In this document: positions 1-9,203 of the stretch, one piece after another
Layout of the letters: each line of letters opens with the position of its first letter
Numbering within the stretch: position 1 is the stretch's first letter
Source: Thermoanaerobaculia bacterium
GTDB lineage: Bacteria > Acidobacteriota > Thermoanaerobaculia > Multivoradales > JAHEKO01
Assembly: GCA_947259925.1 (NCBI GenBank)
Contig: CAMYOG010000015.1
Span: 1-64,000 of the forward strand
Direction: 5' to 3'
Length of the DNA stretch: 64,000 nucleotides
Notes under the pieces: model-generated
What the model saw: the letters and a program-made list of their open reading frames with translations, nothing else
Databases searched by the model: none
Told to the model about the DNA's origin: nothing
Position numbers and translations under genes: made by a program

Positions 1-179
1 TTGTCGATTGCGATCTTCATGCCCGCGAACGTGACCTCGGTATAGGCCTCGTCAGTCTTTTGTGCGGGCTGAGCCTCGGGCTTGGCGGAGTCGGAGGCCG
101 CCGCGTCGGCAAATGCCGGCACGACCAGGAGACCCAACACCAGGACCGGAGCCCAGATCAGCTTCACGCTTCTCCTCAT
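1..179 (-). CDS. N-terminal fragment of a secreted protein of unknown function (cut by window edge)
   Basis: The reading frame starts with ATG at 179 on the minus strand and runs off the left edge, so only about 59 residues are visible. The N-terminus is a classical signal peptide: MRRSVK, then a hydrophobic stretch (LIWAPVLVLGLLVV), then a likely cleavage site after PAFA. A low-complexity Ala/Ser/Pro/Lys/Gln linker follows. The start is supported by a purine-rich AAAGGGGAA about 5 nt upstream. The product is probably periplasmic or surface exposed. The visible part is too short to name a family. Confidence 0.6.
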   Translation of the reverse strand, partial: MRRSVKLIWAPVLVLGLLVVPAFADAAASDSAKPEAQPAQKTDEAYTEVTFAGMKIAID

Positions 180-372
180 CCAGTTCCCCTTTCCGCAATG
201 GCGTCCCAGAGCTCTCGGCTCGAGAGCCCAGGCGCCTGCTTTCAGAATGTACGCTGAGCGTGCCACAAAACGATCGCGACGGGAAGACCTCTGAGACAAG
301 TAGAAGCATGTCGATACGCGAATCCACTTCGGCCCCGACCGAATCGCCCGGAAGGGCACGAACGGCCGCTCT

Positions 373-3300
373 CTAGTACTCGCGCCGGAGCTTGATCGAC
401 CGGTGATCGCGGGTGCTGGTGAAGGCGCCCGCGATTCTTGCGCCGTACGGGCTCTTGGGAGCCGGCTCGCCGTTGATCGTCTCCAGCTCGATCCCTTTGA
501 GCGGCTTGAACTGCCGGGTCAGGAGCACCTTCATGAACCCGATGTAATCGAGCAGGTGCGGATGGTCCGGCTCGACCGAGATCTCGAGCTGGCTGGCGTT
601 CCGCTGCGAGACGAGCACCAGCCGCGAGCCATGGAAGACCAGGTGGCTCGACGGCACCCGCCGCGGGAACCGCCCTCGGAGCGACTCGAGCCCTAGGCCG
701 CACGGCGACGCCGGGTCGAGGGCGTTCATCCAGTAGATCGTGTCCTCCGGCAGGCCCTCGCGCAGCCGCCGGTAGGCCGCCGGCGACGCGAACTGAAGAC
801 CGGGGACGCCCTCGAAGAACTGCCCTGCCAGGACCTCGCCCGAGAGCTCCATCAGGCGCAGGCTCCGGAAGACGTTCGACCACTGGAACGCCGGCTGCTC
901 GCGCTGCAACAGCTCCCGAAACAACACGCCGTAGCGGTCGAGCAGCACCCGCACCCGATCCTTGTTGAGCTCCTCGAGGTCGAGCGCGTCCAGCTCACCG
1001 AGGCCACGATCGACTTGGCTCAGCCGGTGCCAATCGCCCGCGAACGGACGCGAGCTGCGCCAGCGCTCGAAGCTCCGCCGGCCGGAGTGACCGCGGCGGG
1101 GCGGAGCGGCGGCCGCTCTCTCTTCGACCGGTCGGAAGCCGTTGAGCACCCCGGTACGAACGGCCGCGAAGCCGGTGTTGCTGATCCGCCCGCGCCAGGC
1201 CTCTTCCCATAGCCGCTCGGTGAGCGCGGCGGTGTCGAGTCCCGAGCTCTCGACCAGCTCCGAGAAGCCGTAGCGACCGTCCTGTTCCGGTAGGAGATCG
1301 TCACCGGCCGCCCTGGATCCGCCGGTCGCGAGCAGCTCGATATCCGCCGGAAAGAGAAACGTCAGGCGCTCCTTGCCGGTGCCGGTCCAGACCAGGTCGC
1401 TCTCCTGGAGCAGGCTGTCGAGCCACGACGGGTAGTAGGGGTCGAGCCGTGCCGGGAGCAAGTCACTCTCCCAGAGTCCGGCCGGAGCCGTGCTCAGCAG
1501 CAGGGCCTCGAGCGCTTGCTGGAGCTCGCGCAGCCCGGCGCCGCTGGTGGCGAGTCGCTGCTGGACTGCCAGCTGGAGCGGCAGCCGCTCGATCGGCAGC
1601 GCTTCGAACGGCGGCCGCGCCTCGGAGCGCATGAGCCGTAGGAGCCGCTCGAGATTCTCGGGATCGCAGACCTCCAGGTTCGCTTCGTCGGCGCCGAAGC
1701 GATCGACGACCAGGCGCTCGTCTTCGACCAGGCCCGCCAACAGCTCCTCGAGGCGCTCGGGCGGAAGCTCGAAGGTCGACCCGACCAGCGCCTGCGGCAC
1801 CGGGCCGTACGAGCGGAGCCACTCGGCGACCAGCTCGGTCAGCGGATCCTCGTCCGGATCGCGCGCGCTCTCGGACAGAGGCAGCGCCTCGAGCCCAATC
1901 TCCTCGAGCGGCTCGCCGGTCAGGGGCGACAGCAGCTCGAGCGTGTCCAGATCGACCACCCCGGCCGCGATCAGGCGGGGCAGGCTCTCGATCGCGGTCA
2001 CCGGCGCGGCCTCGACGGCACCAGGGCGCGCGAGCCGAACGATCTTGCCTCCCAGCTCCGCTACCAGGTCCGTGGCCGAGACTCCATCGGTCTCGGGGTC
2101 GAGGTCTCGGTCGACGGCGGCGAGCAGCTCCCGCCACTCGCCCTGCGGCAGGAGGATCCGCTCGCGCACCCAGTCTAGGATCTCCGTGGCACTCCTGGGC
2201 GCGTAGCCGGGATAGGTGCGGTGCAGCTTGCGCTGGACCCGCTCCCTGAGCTCCGCCGGGATCTGGGGCCGCAGCGCCGACGAGAAGACCAGCTCCTTGA
2301 GCAGATCGCTCCGGAGGGCCGACGCTCCCCCTTCGGGCAGGTCGTCTTCGTACATCAGGCGGTTGGTCTGCTTCCAGATCAGGTTGGCGGCGAACGGCGA
2401 CGGTGCCGACGTCCGGGTCTCGGTCACCCGGATCTCCTCGCGCGCGATCTCGTCCAGCACCTCTCGTAGCGACTCGAGATCGAACTCGTCCTTGAGGCAG
2501 GTTCGCCAGGTCTCGAGCAGGATCGGGAAGTCCTCGTAGCGCGATACCGACTCGAGCAGCTTCTTGGCGCGCTGCCGGTTGAGCCAGAGCGGCACCCGGC
2601 GCCTGAAGCCGGAGCGCGGCAGGAGCAGTGCCCGGCCGGCGTTCTCGCGAAACCGGGCCCCGAAGAACCCGGTCTGCTCGAGCCGGTCGCGGAGGAGGGC
2701 CTCGACGTTGTCGGCCCGAACCAGGCCGAGCAGATCCGGCGCGTCGAACCCGTGCGGCAGTTCGACCATCAGGCAGTCGTTCTCGCTCTCGATCTGGAGA
2801 GGCGTGCCGTACTTGCGCACCCAGGCGACCTGGAGCGCCATCGCCAGCGGTCGGTTGACCCGACCGCCCCAGAGGGTGTGGTAGATGACCCGGCGGTGCT
2901 CCTCGCCCGACCCGTCCTCGGCCTGATGCTCGATCAGGAGGTGGTGGCGGTGCGGCAACGGCCGCTCGGTTACGGTCCGCTGGCGCTCGAGCAGCTCGAC
3001 CAGCTGGACCGAGGCGCCTTCCTCCATGCAGTACTCGGCGCACAGCGCCCGGCGCAGCGCCTCGGCCTCGCCGGCATCGAGGAACGCTTCGGCGCGCTCC
3101 AGGAAGCTGCCGACGCGATCCGAGAGAAAGAAGCCCCGGGCACGTTCTTCCGCCCGCCAGAACGGCGCCATCGCGGCGGTCTTGTGGGCCGGTACGACCA
3201 TGACGTCGTTGTGGGTGATGCGCATGATCCGCCAGCTCTGGGCGCCGAGCGAGAAGGTATCGCCGAGCGAGCGCTCCCAGACGAACTCCTCGTCGAGCTC

Positions 3301-4944
3301 GCCGAGCTTGGCCATCGACTCCTGGTGGCGCAGGTGGAAGTAGCCGCGGTCCGGAATGGTGCCACCCGACAGGTAGACCAACCGCGCCGAGCCGCGCCGC
3401 GCTTCGACCCGGTTGTCGATCCGGTCGAGCGAGATCCGCGGATTGAGCTCGCGGACCCGGCTGTCGGCGTACCGACCCGCGAGCATCTCGAGCACCAGGT
3501 CGAGCTGGCGTCGCTTCAGCTCCCGGTACGGGAAGCTGGTGCGGAGGAAGTCGTAGAGCTCGTCGATGTCCCAGCTCTCGGCGGCCGTCATCGACAGGAT
3601 GACCTGAGCCAGAACGTCGAGCGCCCCGGTGATCGGCTCGACCTCCTCGATCTCCTGGCGGCCGATCCCCGCGGCCACTACCGCCGCCTCGATCAGATCG
3701 CGGCCGAAGATCGGGTAGAGCCGCCCGCGGCTGGTTTGTCCGACGCCGTGACCGGCGCGACCGACTCTCTGCACCGCCGACGCGAAGGTCGGGGGCGTCT
3801 GGATCAGGATCACCTCGTCGAGCGAGCCGATGTCGATGCCCAGCTCCAGCGAGTTGGTGGAGACGATCGCCGATAGCCGCCCGTCCTTGAGCCGCCGCTC
3901 GACGACCGAGCGCACCTCTCGGGAGAGCGATCCATGATGCGAGTAGGCCAGATCGGCCGGCTCTTCTGTGTTGAGCAGCCGGGTCACCTTCTCGGTGGTA
4001 CGGCGGCTGTTGGCGAACAGCAGGGTCGATCGGTTGGCCGCGATCCGCTGCTTGAAGTCCGCTACCAGCGCGTCCCACGGGTTCGGCTGCACGGTCTTCG
4101 CATCCGGCGCGAGCCGCGGCTCGGTGCCACTGTCCGCGGCGACGGCGCCGAAAGTGTCCGGGAGAACCGCTCCCTGCGCCAGGCTGACGCGGATGTCGTA
4201 CTTCTTCCGCTCGGTGGAGCGAATGACCTTGACCCGGCGCGAGCGATAGCCGACCGTCTCGCCGCCGCCCACCAGCTCGAAGCCACCGATGAAGCGCGCG
4301 ATCCGTTCCGGCGGCCGAATGGTCGCCGAAAGGGCCACCCGCTGGAACTCCCCGGCCAGCGGCACCAGTCGGTCGACGGCCGTGATCAGATGGGTGCCGC
4401 GCTTGCTCGCCGCCACGGCGTGGATCTCGTCCAGGATCACGCATTCGATACCGCTCAGGATCGATCGGCCACCGGCCGAGGTGAGCAGGATGTTCAGCGA
4501 CTCGGGGGTCGTGATCAGGATCTCGGGAGGATGCCGAAGCATCCGCTGGCGCTCGGCCCCCGGGGTGTCGCCGCTCCGCGTCGCGACCTGGATCGCGTTC
4601 GCCGGCTCGCCCCGCTCGGAGAAGCGCGCGTCGAGTGCCGCCAGAGGACCCAACAGGTTGCGACGGATGTCGTTGTTGAGCGCTTTCAACGGCGAGACGT
4701 AGAGCACCCGCAGGCGCCCGCCACTCCAACCTCCCGTCAGCAGGCGATGGAGCGACCAGAGGAAGGCGGTGAGCGTCTTGCCGCTGCCGGTCGGCGCAGT
4801 GACCAGCACGTGCTCACCGCTTGCGATCACTGGCCAGGCGCGCTCTTGCACGTCCGTCGGCTGGCCCACCTGCTCGCGGAACCACTCGCCGATCAACGGG
4901 TGGAAGAGCTCGAGCGATCGGGCGGGTGACTCGGCGATCGTCAC
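373..4944 (-). CDS. lhr: Long Lhr-family ATP-dependent helicase
   Basis: A 1523-residue superfamily 2 helicase of the Lhr (large helicase-related) family, which unwinds nucleic acid in DNA repair or RNA metabolism. Walker A lies at about residues 50-57 (APTGSGKT) and the DEIH box at 172-175. TTPESLNILL and SATIRPPERIA are typical of Lhr, and the second RecA domain contains SLELGIDIG and QRVGRAGHG. The length matches the long form with a large C-terminal extension rather than the Lhr core (about 900 aa). The start codon is GTG at 4944, with a TACAAT hexamer 6 nt upstream and no Shine-Dalgarno sequence. It lies 13 nt downstream of the sulfotransferase frame on the same strand. I see no missing motif. 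Family assignment is firm; the in vivo role is not read from sequence. Confidence 0.95.
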   Translation of the reverse strand: MTIAESPARSLELFHPLIGEWFREQVGQPTDVQERAWPVIASGEHVLVTAPTGSGKTLTAFLWSLHRLLTGGWSGGRLRVLYVSPLKALNNDIRRNLLGPLAALDARFSERGEPANAIQVATRSGDTPGAERQRMLRHPPEILITTPESLNILLTSAGGRSILSGIECVILDEIHAVAASKRGTHLITAVDRLVPLAGEFQRVALSATIRPPERIARFIGGFELVGGGETVGYRSRRVKVIRSTERKKYDIRVSLAQGAVLPDTFGAVAADSGTEPRLAPDAKTVQPNPWDALVADFKQRIAANRSTLLFANSRRTTEKVTRLLNTEEPADLAYSHHGSLSREVRSVVERRLKDGRLSAIVSTNSLELGIDIGSLDEVILIQTPPTFASAVQRVGRAGHGVGQTSRGRLYPIFGRDLIEAAVVAAGIGRQEIEEVEPITGALDVLAQVILSMTAAESWDIDELYDFLRTSFPYRELKRRQLDLVLEMLAGRYADSRVRELNPRISLDRIDNRVEARRGSARLVYLSGGTIPDRGYFHLRHQESMAKLGELDEEFVWERSLGDTFSLGAQSWRIMRITHNDVMVVPAHKTAAMAPFWRAEERARGFFLSDRVGSFLERAEAFLDAGEAEALRRALCAEYCMEEGASVQLVELLERQRTVTERPLPHRHHLLIEHQAEDGSGEEHRRVIYHTLWGGRVNRPLAMALQVAWVRKYGTPLQIESENDCLMVELPHGFDAPDLLGLVRADNVEALLRDRLEQTGFFGARFRENAGRALLLPRSGFRRRVPLWLNRQRAKKLLESVSRYEDFPILLETWRTCLKDEFDLESLREVLDEIAREEIRVTETRTSAPSPFAANLIWKQTNRLMYEDDLPEGGASALRSDLLKELVFSSALRPQIPAELRERVQRKLHRTYPGYAPRSATEILDWVRERILLPQGEWRELLAAVDRDLDPETDGVSATDLVAELGGKIVRLARPGAVEAAPVTAIESLPRLIAAGVVDLDTLELLSPLTGEPLEEIGLEALPLSESARDPDEDPLTELVAEWLRSYGPVPQALVGSTFELPPERLEELLAGLVEDERLVVDRFGADEANLEVCDPENLERLLRLMRSEARPPFEALPIERLPLQLAVQQRLATSGAGLRELQQALEALLLSTAPAGLWESDLLPARLDPYYPSWLDSLLQESDLVWTGTGKERLTFLFPADIELLATGGSRAAGDDLLPEQDGRYGFSELVESSGLDTAALTERLWEEAWRGRISNTGFAAVRTGVLNGFRPVEERAAAAPPRRGHSGRRSFERWRSSRPFAGDWHRLSQVDRGLGELDALDLEELNKDRVRVLLDRYGVLFRELLQREQPAFQWSNVFRSLRLMELSGEVLAGQFFEGVPGLQFASPAAYRRLREGLPEDTIYWMNALDPASPCGLGLESLRGRFPRRVPSSHLVFHGSRLVLVSQRNASQLEISVEPDHPHLLDYIGFMKVLLTRQFKPLKGIELETINGEPAPKSPYGARIAGAFTSTRDHRSIKLRREY

Positions 4945-4950
4945 CGGTCG

Positions 4951-4956
4951 ATTGTA
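4951..4956 (-). promoter_or_regulatory. -10-like element TACAAT just upstream of lhr
   Basis: On the minus strand TACAAT is followed by 6 nt and then the GTG start of lhr. There is no Shine-Dalgarno sequence. If the hexamer works as a -10 box, transcription would begin at or near the start codon. No convincing -35 element lies 17 nt upstream. Confidence 0.35.
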
Positions 4957-4957
4957 T

Positions 4958-5734
4958 TCAGTCGCGCGGACCGATCCGAGACGGAGATCGCGAGAGCTCC
5001 TCGTAGATCTCGAGACAGCGGGACAGGTGCTCGCGGAAGCCCCCTTCGACCGGGAAGCGCTCGATCCCGGGTATCTCGGCCTCTTCGGGGCTCAGACCGG
5101 TGCTCGCCAGCACGGCCCGGTAGAGGTGATCGTGGTCGCCGCCCAGATTGTCGATCTCCAGGTCGCTTCGGGACTCCCATGAGATCAGGTCGGCCGAGAA
5201 CTCCAGGCCGAGACGTGAGAAGACCGTCGGGAGGACCTCGAGCGGCCGGTCGCGGAAGTCGTCGGCCCGGACGATCACGTAGGGGATCGAGTGCCGATCG
5301 CAATGGTCGATCTGCTCACGCAAGAGTTCCCAGCCGGTCTCGATCAGCGGAAAAATCGGACTGTCGCCCACCTGCCGCTTCTTGTCCATCCTCGAGGCGA
5401 CATTGAGACGCGGGTCCCGTAGCAAGAAGACCAGCGGCGCGGTCGCCAGGGCGGCCAGCTGGGGGAAGCAGGCGCCCACCTGGTAGGGCATCTCCTTGAT
5501 CAGCAGGGCGTCGGCTACCTTCGGGCGGCAGGCGATGCCGTCCAGCGCGAGCGGCTCGATCAGCCTGCCCGCCACGTCCTCGATCGAGGCATGGCGGAAG
5601 TAGGTGATCTCGAACGGCTCGTGGCTGTAGAACGCGATCGACGGGTGTTCCCAGAAGACGCGCGCGAACGCCGTCGAACAGCACCTAGGCGGCGAGACGA
5701 TCGTGTAGATGCTTCGGTAGTAGGTGCATGGAGA
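4958..5734 (-). CDS. Sulfotransferase-like protein; no canonical start codon for the full-length frame
   Basis: The frame is open from just after a TGA at 5735-5737 down to the stop at 4958. Translated from the top it gives a sulfotransferase N-terminus: TIVSPPRCCSTAFARVFWEH, the 5'-phosphosulfate (PAPS) loop, about 13 residues in. FLLRDPRLNVASRM follows near the middle and matches the 3'-phosphate binding region. The conserved first 53 residues contain no ATG, GTG, TTG or CTG codon. The first usable start is GTG 5575, which would remove the PAPS loop. Either there is a single-base indel near 5710-5730 (an ATG at 5729 lies in another frame), a non-standard start is used, or the gene is damaged. 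It sits directly upstream of lhr on the same strand. Confidence 0.6.
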   Translation of the reverse strand, partial: SPCTYYRSIYTIVSPPRCCSTAFARVFWEHPSIAFYSHEPFEITYFRHASIEDVAGRLIEPLALDGIACRPKVADALLIKEMPYQVGACFPQLAALATAPLVFLLRDPRLNVASRMDKKRQVGDSPIFPLIETGWELLREQIDHCDRHSIPYVIVRADDFRDRPLEVLPTVFSRLGLEFSADLISWESRSDLEIDNLGGDHDHLYRAVLASTGLSPEEAEIPGIERFPVEGGFREHLSRCLEIYEELSRSPSRIGPRD

Positions 5735-5884
5735 TCAAGCGTCCGGCCCGAGCCGTCGAGGCCCTTGGGAACCCGCTTTGTCGGAGAGAGCGGAGCCGGC
5801 AAGATCTGCCGGTCACGAAAACGGACTGCCAAACGCCGGATGGAGCGCCGATGATACCCCGTCGTGGGATACCGTTCCGGTTGG

Positions 5885-6748
5885 ATGTCCGCCGCCGCTC
5901 GATCGAAGCCCGCTGCCGATCACGATCGAGACGGCCTGCGGCCGCCGGATCTCCTCTGGGGCCTCGCGCTGATCTTGGTCATCGGCTACCTGCTCCTGCA
6001 CAACTTCGCCTGGGGCGGAGGCGCGTTCTCCGAGCTCCGGATCGGCCCCCTGAGGCTGTCGCTCTTCGGACTGCTCGCGGCGCTCGACATGCTGTTCGGC
6101 GTCTACCTCGTCTACCGGTGGTGCCAGCGCTTCGATCTCGATTGGGCGACGCTCTCGCGGGGACTGCCGTGGGTGATCCTCCTCGGCTACTACATCTCCC
6201 ATCTGGTCTCGATCGCCCTCTACTTTCCCGAGGACCTGACCGATCTCGGCCGGCTGCTCGATCCGCGAACGCAGATCTCGTCGTTTGGCGGGATGTTCGG
6301 AGGCGGAATCGTCGCATTCGTCTTTCTGCGCCGCAACCGGCTGTCGCTGCCCCGTTACCTCGACGCCCTGACCTACGGTTTCGTCGGCGGCTACGTCTTC
6401 GGGCGTGCCGGCTGCTTCGCCATCCACGACCACCCGGGGATCGAGACCGACTTCGCGCTCGCGGTCGACATCGCCGGGGTGCGCCGGCACGATCTCGGCT
6501 TCTACGAGATGTGGCTGATGCTCGCCCTGCTCATCGGCATCACGCTCATGGCTCGGCGGAGCCGGCCGCCGGACGGTGGGGTGTTCGCGTTCACCACCAT
6601 GATCTACGCACCGGTGCGCTTCTACCTCGATTCCCTGCGCGCGATCGACGTCACCTACGCCGGACTGACTCCGGGTCAGTGGATGGCGGTGCCGCTGTTC
6701 GCGCTTGGAGTCTGGGCGGCGTGGTACAGCTTCTCTGCCCGCCGGTAG
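5885..6748 (+). CDS. Lgt-like integral membrane transferase (prolipoprotein diacylglyceryl transferase family)
   Basis: About 287 residues with around seven hydrophobic segments. The family transfers diacylglycerol from phosphatidylglycerol to the lipobox cysteine of prolipoproteins in the inner membrane. Family landmarks are the SSFGGMFGGGIVAF segment (about 132-145), the signature region GRAGCFAIHDHPG (about 173-185) and a late RFYLDSLR. In canonical Lgt the signature reads GRxGNFxNxE; here Asn is Cys and the Glu position falls in HDHPG, so this is a divergent subfamily and the exact acyl donor or substrate may differ. ATG 5885 is chosen as start; GTG 5864 is an in-frame alternative. It is transcribed divergently from the sulfotransferase. 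Confidence 0.7.
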   Translation: MSAAARSKPAADHDRDGLRPPDLLWGLALILVIGYLLLHNFAWGGGAFSELRIGPLRLSLFGLLAALDMLFGVYLVYRWCQRFDLDWATLSRGLPWVILLGYYISHLVSIALYFPEDLTDLGRLLDPRTQISSFGGMFGGGIVAFVFLRRNRLSLPRYLDALTYGFVGGYVFGRAGCFAIHDHPGIETDFALAVDIAGVRRHDLGFYEMWLMLALLIGITLMARRSRPPDGGVFAFTTMIYAPVRFYLDSLRAIDVTYAGLTPGQWMAVPLFALGVWAAWYSFSARR

Positions 6749-6763
6749 CCAGATCAGCTACCG
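6743..6763. repeat. Inverted repeat at a convergent gene junction
   Basis: CGGTAGC (6743-6749) and GCTACCG (6757-6763) form a perfect 7-bp stem with a 7-nt loop. It overlaps the stop of the Lgt-like gene and the last codons of the convergent propeller/esterase gene. There is no T-run on either side, so it may be a weak bidirectional terminator or 3'-end stabiliser. Confidence 0.35.
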
Positions 6764-9111
6764 CCCTCGCTGTCGCTCCCGGAGGCTTCGAGCGGAAAGA
6801 GCGCCGCGAGGATCTCGTCGTGCTGGCCCCGCCAGCCGCCCCACTGGGGTGAGTAGTCGGCGACGTGCTCGACCGCGTTGACGCCGGCCTCGCGCAGGTG
6901 GCCGAGGAGCTCGCGGGTGTGGTCGGCGGCCACGAGACCGTTGCCCAGGTTGTAATCGTGGTTGGACCAGACCACGTAGACCTGGCGCGGCTTCGGGCCC
7001 TCGGCCGCGATCATCTCCGGCAGCTTCTCCTGCGCCGGCTCGATGTTGTAGTAGCTCTGCGTCGCCGCCTGCTGGAAGACCTCCGGATGCTTGAACGAGG
7101 CGTAGAGCGCCGCGACCCCGGCCGAACCCGGACCCATGATCGCCCGGGTCTCGCCGTCGGTCAGGTAGTGCTTGTCGATATGCGGCAGGAGCTCCTCGAT
7201 CAGAAACCGCGTGTAGTCGTCGGCCTTCTCGCCGCCGTACTCCGCCTGCTCGGTCCGCGGCACGAAGACCGCGATCAGCGGCGCAACGCTCTTGCCGACC
7301 AGGTTGTCGAGAGTGTTCTGCATCAGGCCGCCGCGCAGCTGGTTGTCGCCGTGGTTGACGATCAACAGCGGATAGCGCGCGTCCGAGGCGCCGTAGTCCT
7401 GCGGCCGCCAGACCTTGATCTCTCGCGTGTTCTCGAGAAACTCGGATCGGAACGGGAAACCGTCGAGGGTCCCGCGCGGCGCATCCTCGGCCGGCTCTTC
7501 GAGATGAGGAGAGTCCGGCCACTCGGGCATCCGCAGCTCGGAGAAGACGGCAAACCCCATGTCGATCGTGTGCGGGTTGCGCCGATCGGGTCCGGGCTGG
7601 CCGTAGTTGCTACTGAAGGCATAGCCGTACTCGGCCTTGGGGTCGAGCTCGACGCTGCGGAAGAAGAGATCGGTTCCCGCCACGCGGTAGAGGCCGAGCT
7701 CGTCGCCCGGGGCCATGAAGTCGCCGGAGACGCCGGCGTCTTCCGCGTCGCCGCGCCAGACGAAGTGCGCCAGGGCCCCCTCGCGAATCGGGGTCGCCTC
7801 GAGATCGGCAAAATGGCTGTCGACCGCCGCCTGGCGCTCGCCCTCGGCCATCGCCTCGACCTCCTCGATCCAGCTGCCGAAGTGGCCGCGCAGCCGGTCC
7901 GACTCGTCGACCTCGGCAGACCGGGGCGACGACGACGCGTCGACCCGAACGGCCGCTATCCGCTCCATGTTGCGCACCAGGAAGTGGCCGTCGACGAAGC
8001 TCGGGGCGGCGTAGTCGCCCCGCTCGAAGACCGGCAGGCGGGTCAGCTCGCGGTAGCCGTCGGGCGACGCGTCGATCAGGACCAGGTCGCCGTCACGCCC
8101 GAGGCTGGCGAGGGCACCGCCGACGACCGAGACGCCCTGGCCGGCCGGCGGGCGCGAGCGCCAGACGATCTCGCCCGTCTCGAGGTCGACGCAGCTCAGG
8201 AAGCGGCCGGTGTAGCCGTAGAAGTGATCGCCGACCCGGACTGGGACCCCTAGCGAGTTGCCGAAGGCGTTGGTCGACCAGAGCTCCTCGGCCCCCTCGG
8301 CGTCAAAGCTGTACAGCTTCGAGCCGCGCTGGAGCCAGAGCAGGAAGCGACCGTCGTCGACCGGCACCACGTGCGCCTGCCGCTCGAGCTGCTCGCCCTC
8401 GGCGTACTGGAGCTGCCAGGCGATCTCGCCGCTCTCCGGCTCGATCGCCTGCAGGTACTGGTTGGTGGGCGCGATGAGCAGCGCTCCGTTACCGGTCTCG
8501 AGGAGCGTCGGCGTCTGGTAGTGGACGCCGTCGTCGCCGGCTCTCCAGACCGGCTCGCCGGTCGCCCGGTCGAACGCGGTGATCGACTGCCCCTCGCCGC
8601 CGGTGAGCACGATGACCCGGTCGGCGGCGACGATCGGCGAGGTAGTGTAGCCGTGGAAGGGCTCCTCCGCGCCGTCCTCGGTCAGCTCGCGCTGCCAGGC
8701 GACGTTGCCGTCGCCCAGACCGAGGGCTGCCATCCGCCCGTGCGGCCCCAGGGCGAAGACGGTCTCGCCCGCGATCGTCGGCGTGCCGTTGGGCCCGTCG
8801 TGCGAGCCGTTGTGGCCGACGTACATCTCGCCCAGCTCGTAGCGCCAGAGCTCGTCGCCGGTGCCGACGTCGAAGGCCGCGACGACGTCGACTTCCCCGC
8901 TGGCGAACATGGTGACCGCCTTGCCGTCGGCGATCGAGATCCTGGAGTAGCCCGATCCGAGCTCGCGCTCCCAGGCCAGCTCCATGCCGAAGCGGTCCTG
9001 GGGCAGCGAGCCGTCGAGATCGGCCCAGAAGTCGGTCTGGGCGAGCGTCGGTCCTGCGGTAACGATTGCGATCGAGCAGCAGATGGTGATCAGTCGGTGT
9101 CTTGGGCTCAT
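6754..9111 (-). CDS. Secreted PQQ-type beta-propeller fused to a Fes-like alpha/beta-hydrolase esterase
   Basis: 785 residues. Residues 1-24 form a signal peptide ending in LAQ. The N-terminal half consists of PQQ-like propeller blades with repeated [V/F]DxxTGxxxWR units, such as FDVGTGDELWRY, FDRATGEPVWRA and VDLETGEIVWRS. The C-terminal quarter is a putative esterase (enterochelin-esterase/esterase D fold) with VWRPQDYG, LLIVNHGD and the nucleophile elbow GPGSAG (Ser about 663). A late GQHDE supplies a candidate catalytic His. The residue two before the Ser is Pro instead of the usual Gly. ATG 9111 is chosen because GAGGAGA lies about 8 nt upstream and the signal peptide follows directly. 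Probably periplasmic; the substrate is unknown. Confidence 0.75.
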   Translation of the reverse strand: MSPRHRLITICCSIAIVTAGPTLAQTDFWADLDGSLPQDRFGMELAWERELGSGYSRISIADGKAVTMFASGEVDVVAAFDVGTGDELWRYELGEMYVGHNGSHDGPNGTPTIAGETVFALGPHGRMAALGLGDGNVAWQRELTEDGAEEPFHGYTTSPIVAADRVIVLTGGEGQSITAFDRATGEPVWRAGDDGVHYQTPTLLETGNGALLIAPTNQYLQAIEPESGEIAWQLQYAEGEQLERQAHVVPVDDGRFLLWLQRGSKLYSFDAEGAEELWSTNAFGNSLGVPVRVGDHFYGYTGRFLSCVDLETGEIVWRSRPPAGQGVSVVGGALASLGRDGDLVLIDASPDGYRELTRLPVFERGDYAAPSFVDGHFLVRNMERIAAVRVDASSSPRSAEVDESDRLRGHFGSWIEEVEAMAEGERQAAVDSHFADLEATPIREGALAHFVWRGDAEDAGVSGDFMAPGDELGLYRVAGTDLFFRSVELDPKAEYGYAFSSNYGQPGPDRRNPHTIDMGFAVFSELRMPEWPDSPHLEEPAEDAPRGTLDGFPFRSEFLENTREIKVWRPQDYGASDARYPLLIVNHGDNQLRGGLMQNTLDNLVGKSVAPLIAVFVPRTEQAEYGGEKADDYTRFLIEELLPHIDKHYLTDGETRAIMGPGSAGVAALYASFKHPEVFQQAATQSYYNIEPAQEKLPEMIAAEGPKPRQVYVVWSNHDYNLGNGLVAADHTRELLGHLREAGVNAVEHVADYSPQWGGWRGQHDEILAALFPLEASGSDSEGGS

Positions 9112-9203
9112 GGTCGAGTCTCCTCGGGTCGGTTTCCTGATAGGACGTGCTCCCTGGGATACGTGCTCGGAGCGGTGGAAGTTCAGCACCATCACCACGT
9201 GGG

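Noticed and set aside
1463-4729. Long 1088-codon minus-strand frame inside lhr
   Set aside because: It is a GC-rich shadow frame: composition is Arg/Gly/Ala/Pro-rich with no domain, while the lhr frame over the same bases has full helicase motifs.
2752-4929. Two plus-strand frames opposite lhr
   Set aside because: Charged, low-complexity shadow translations without domains.
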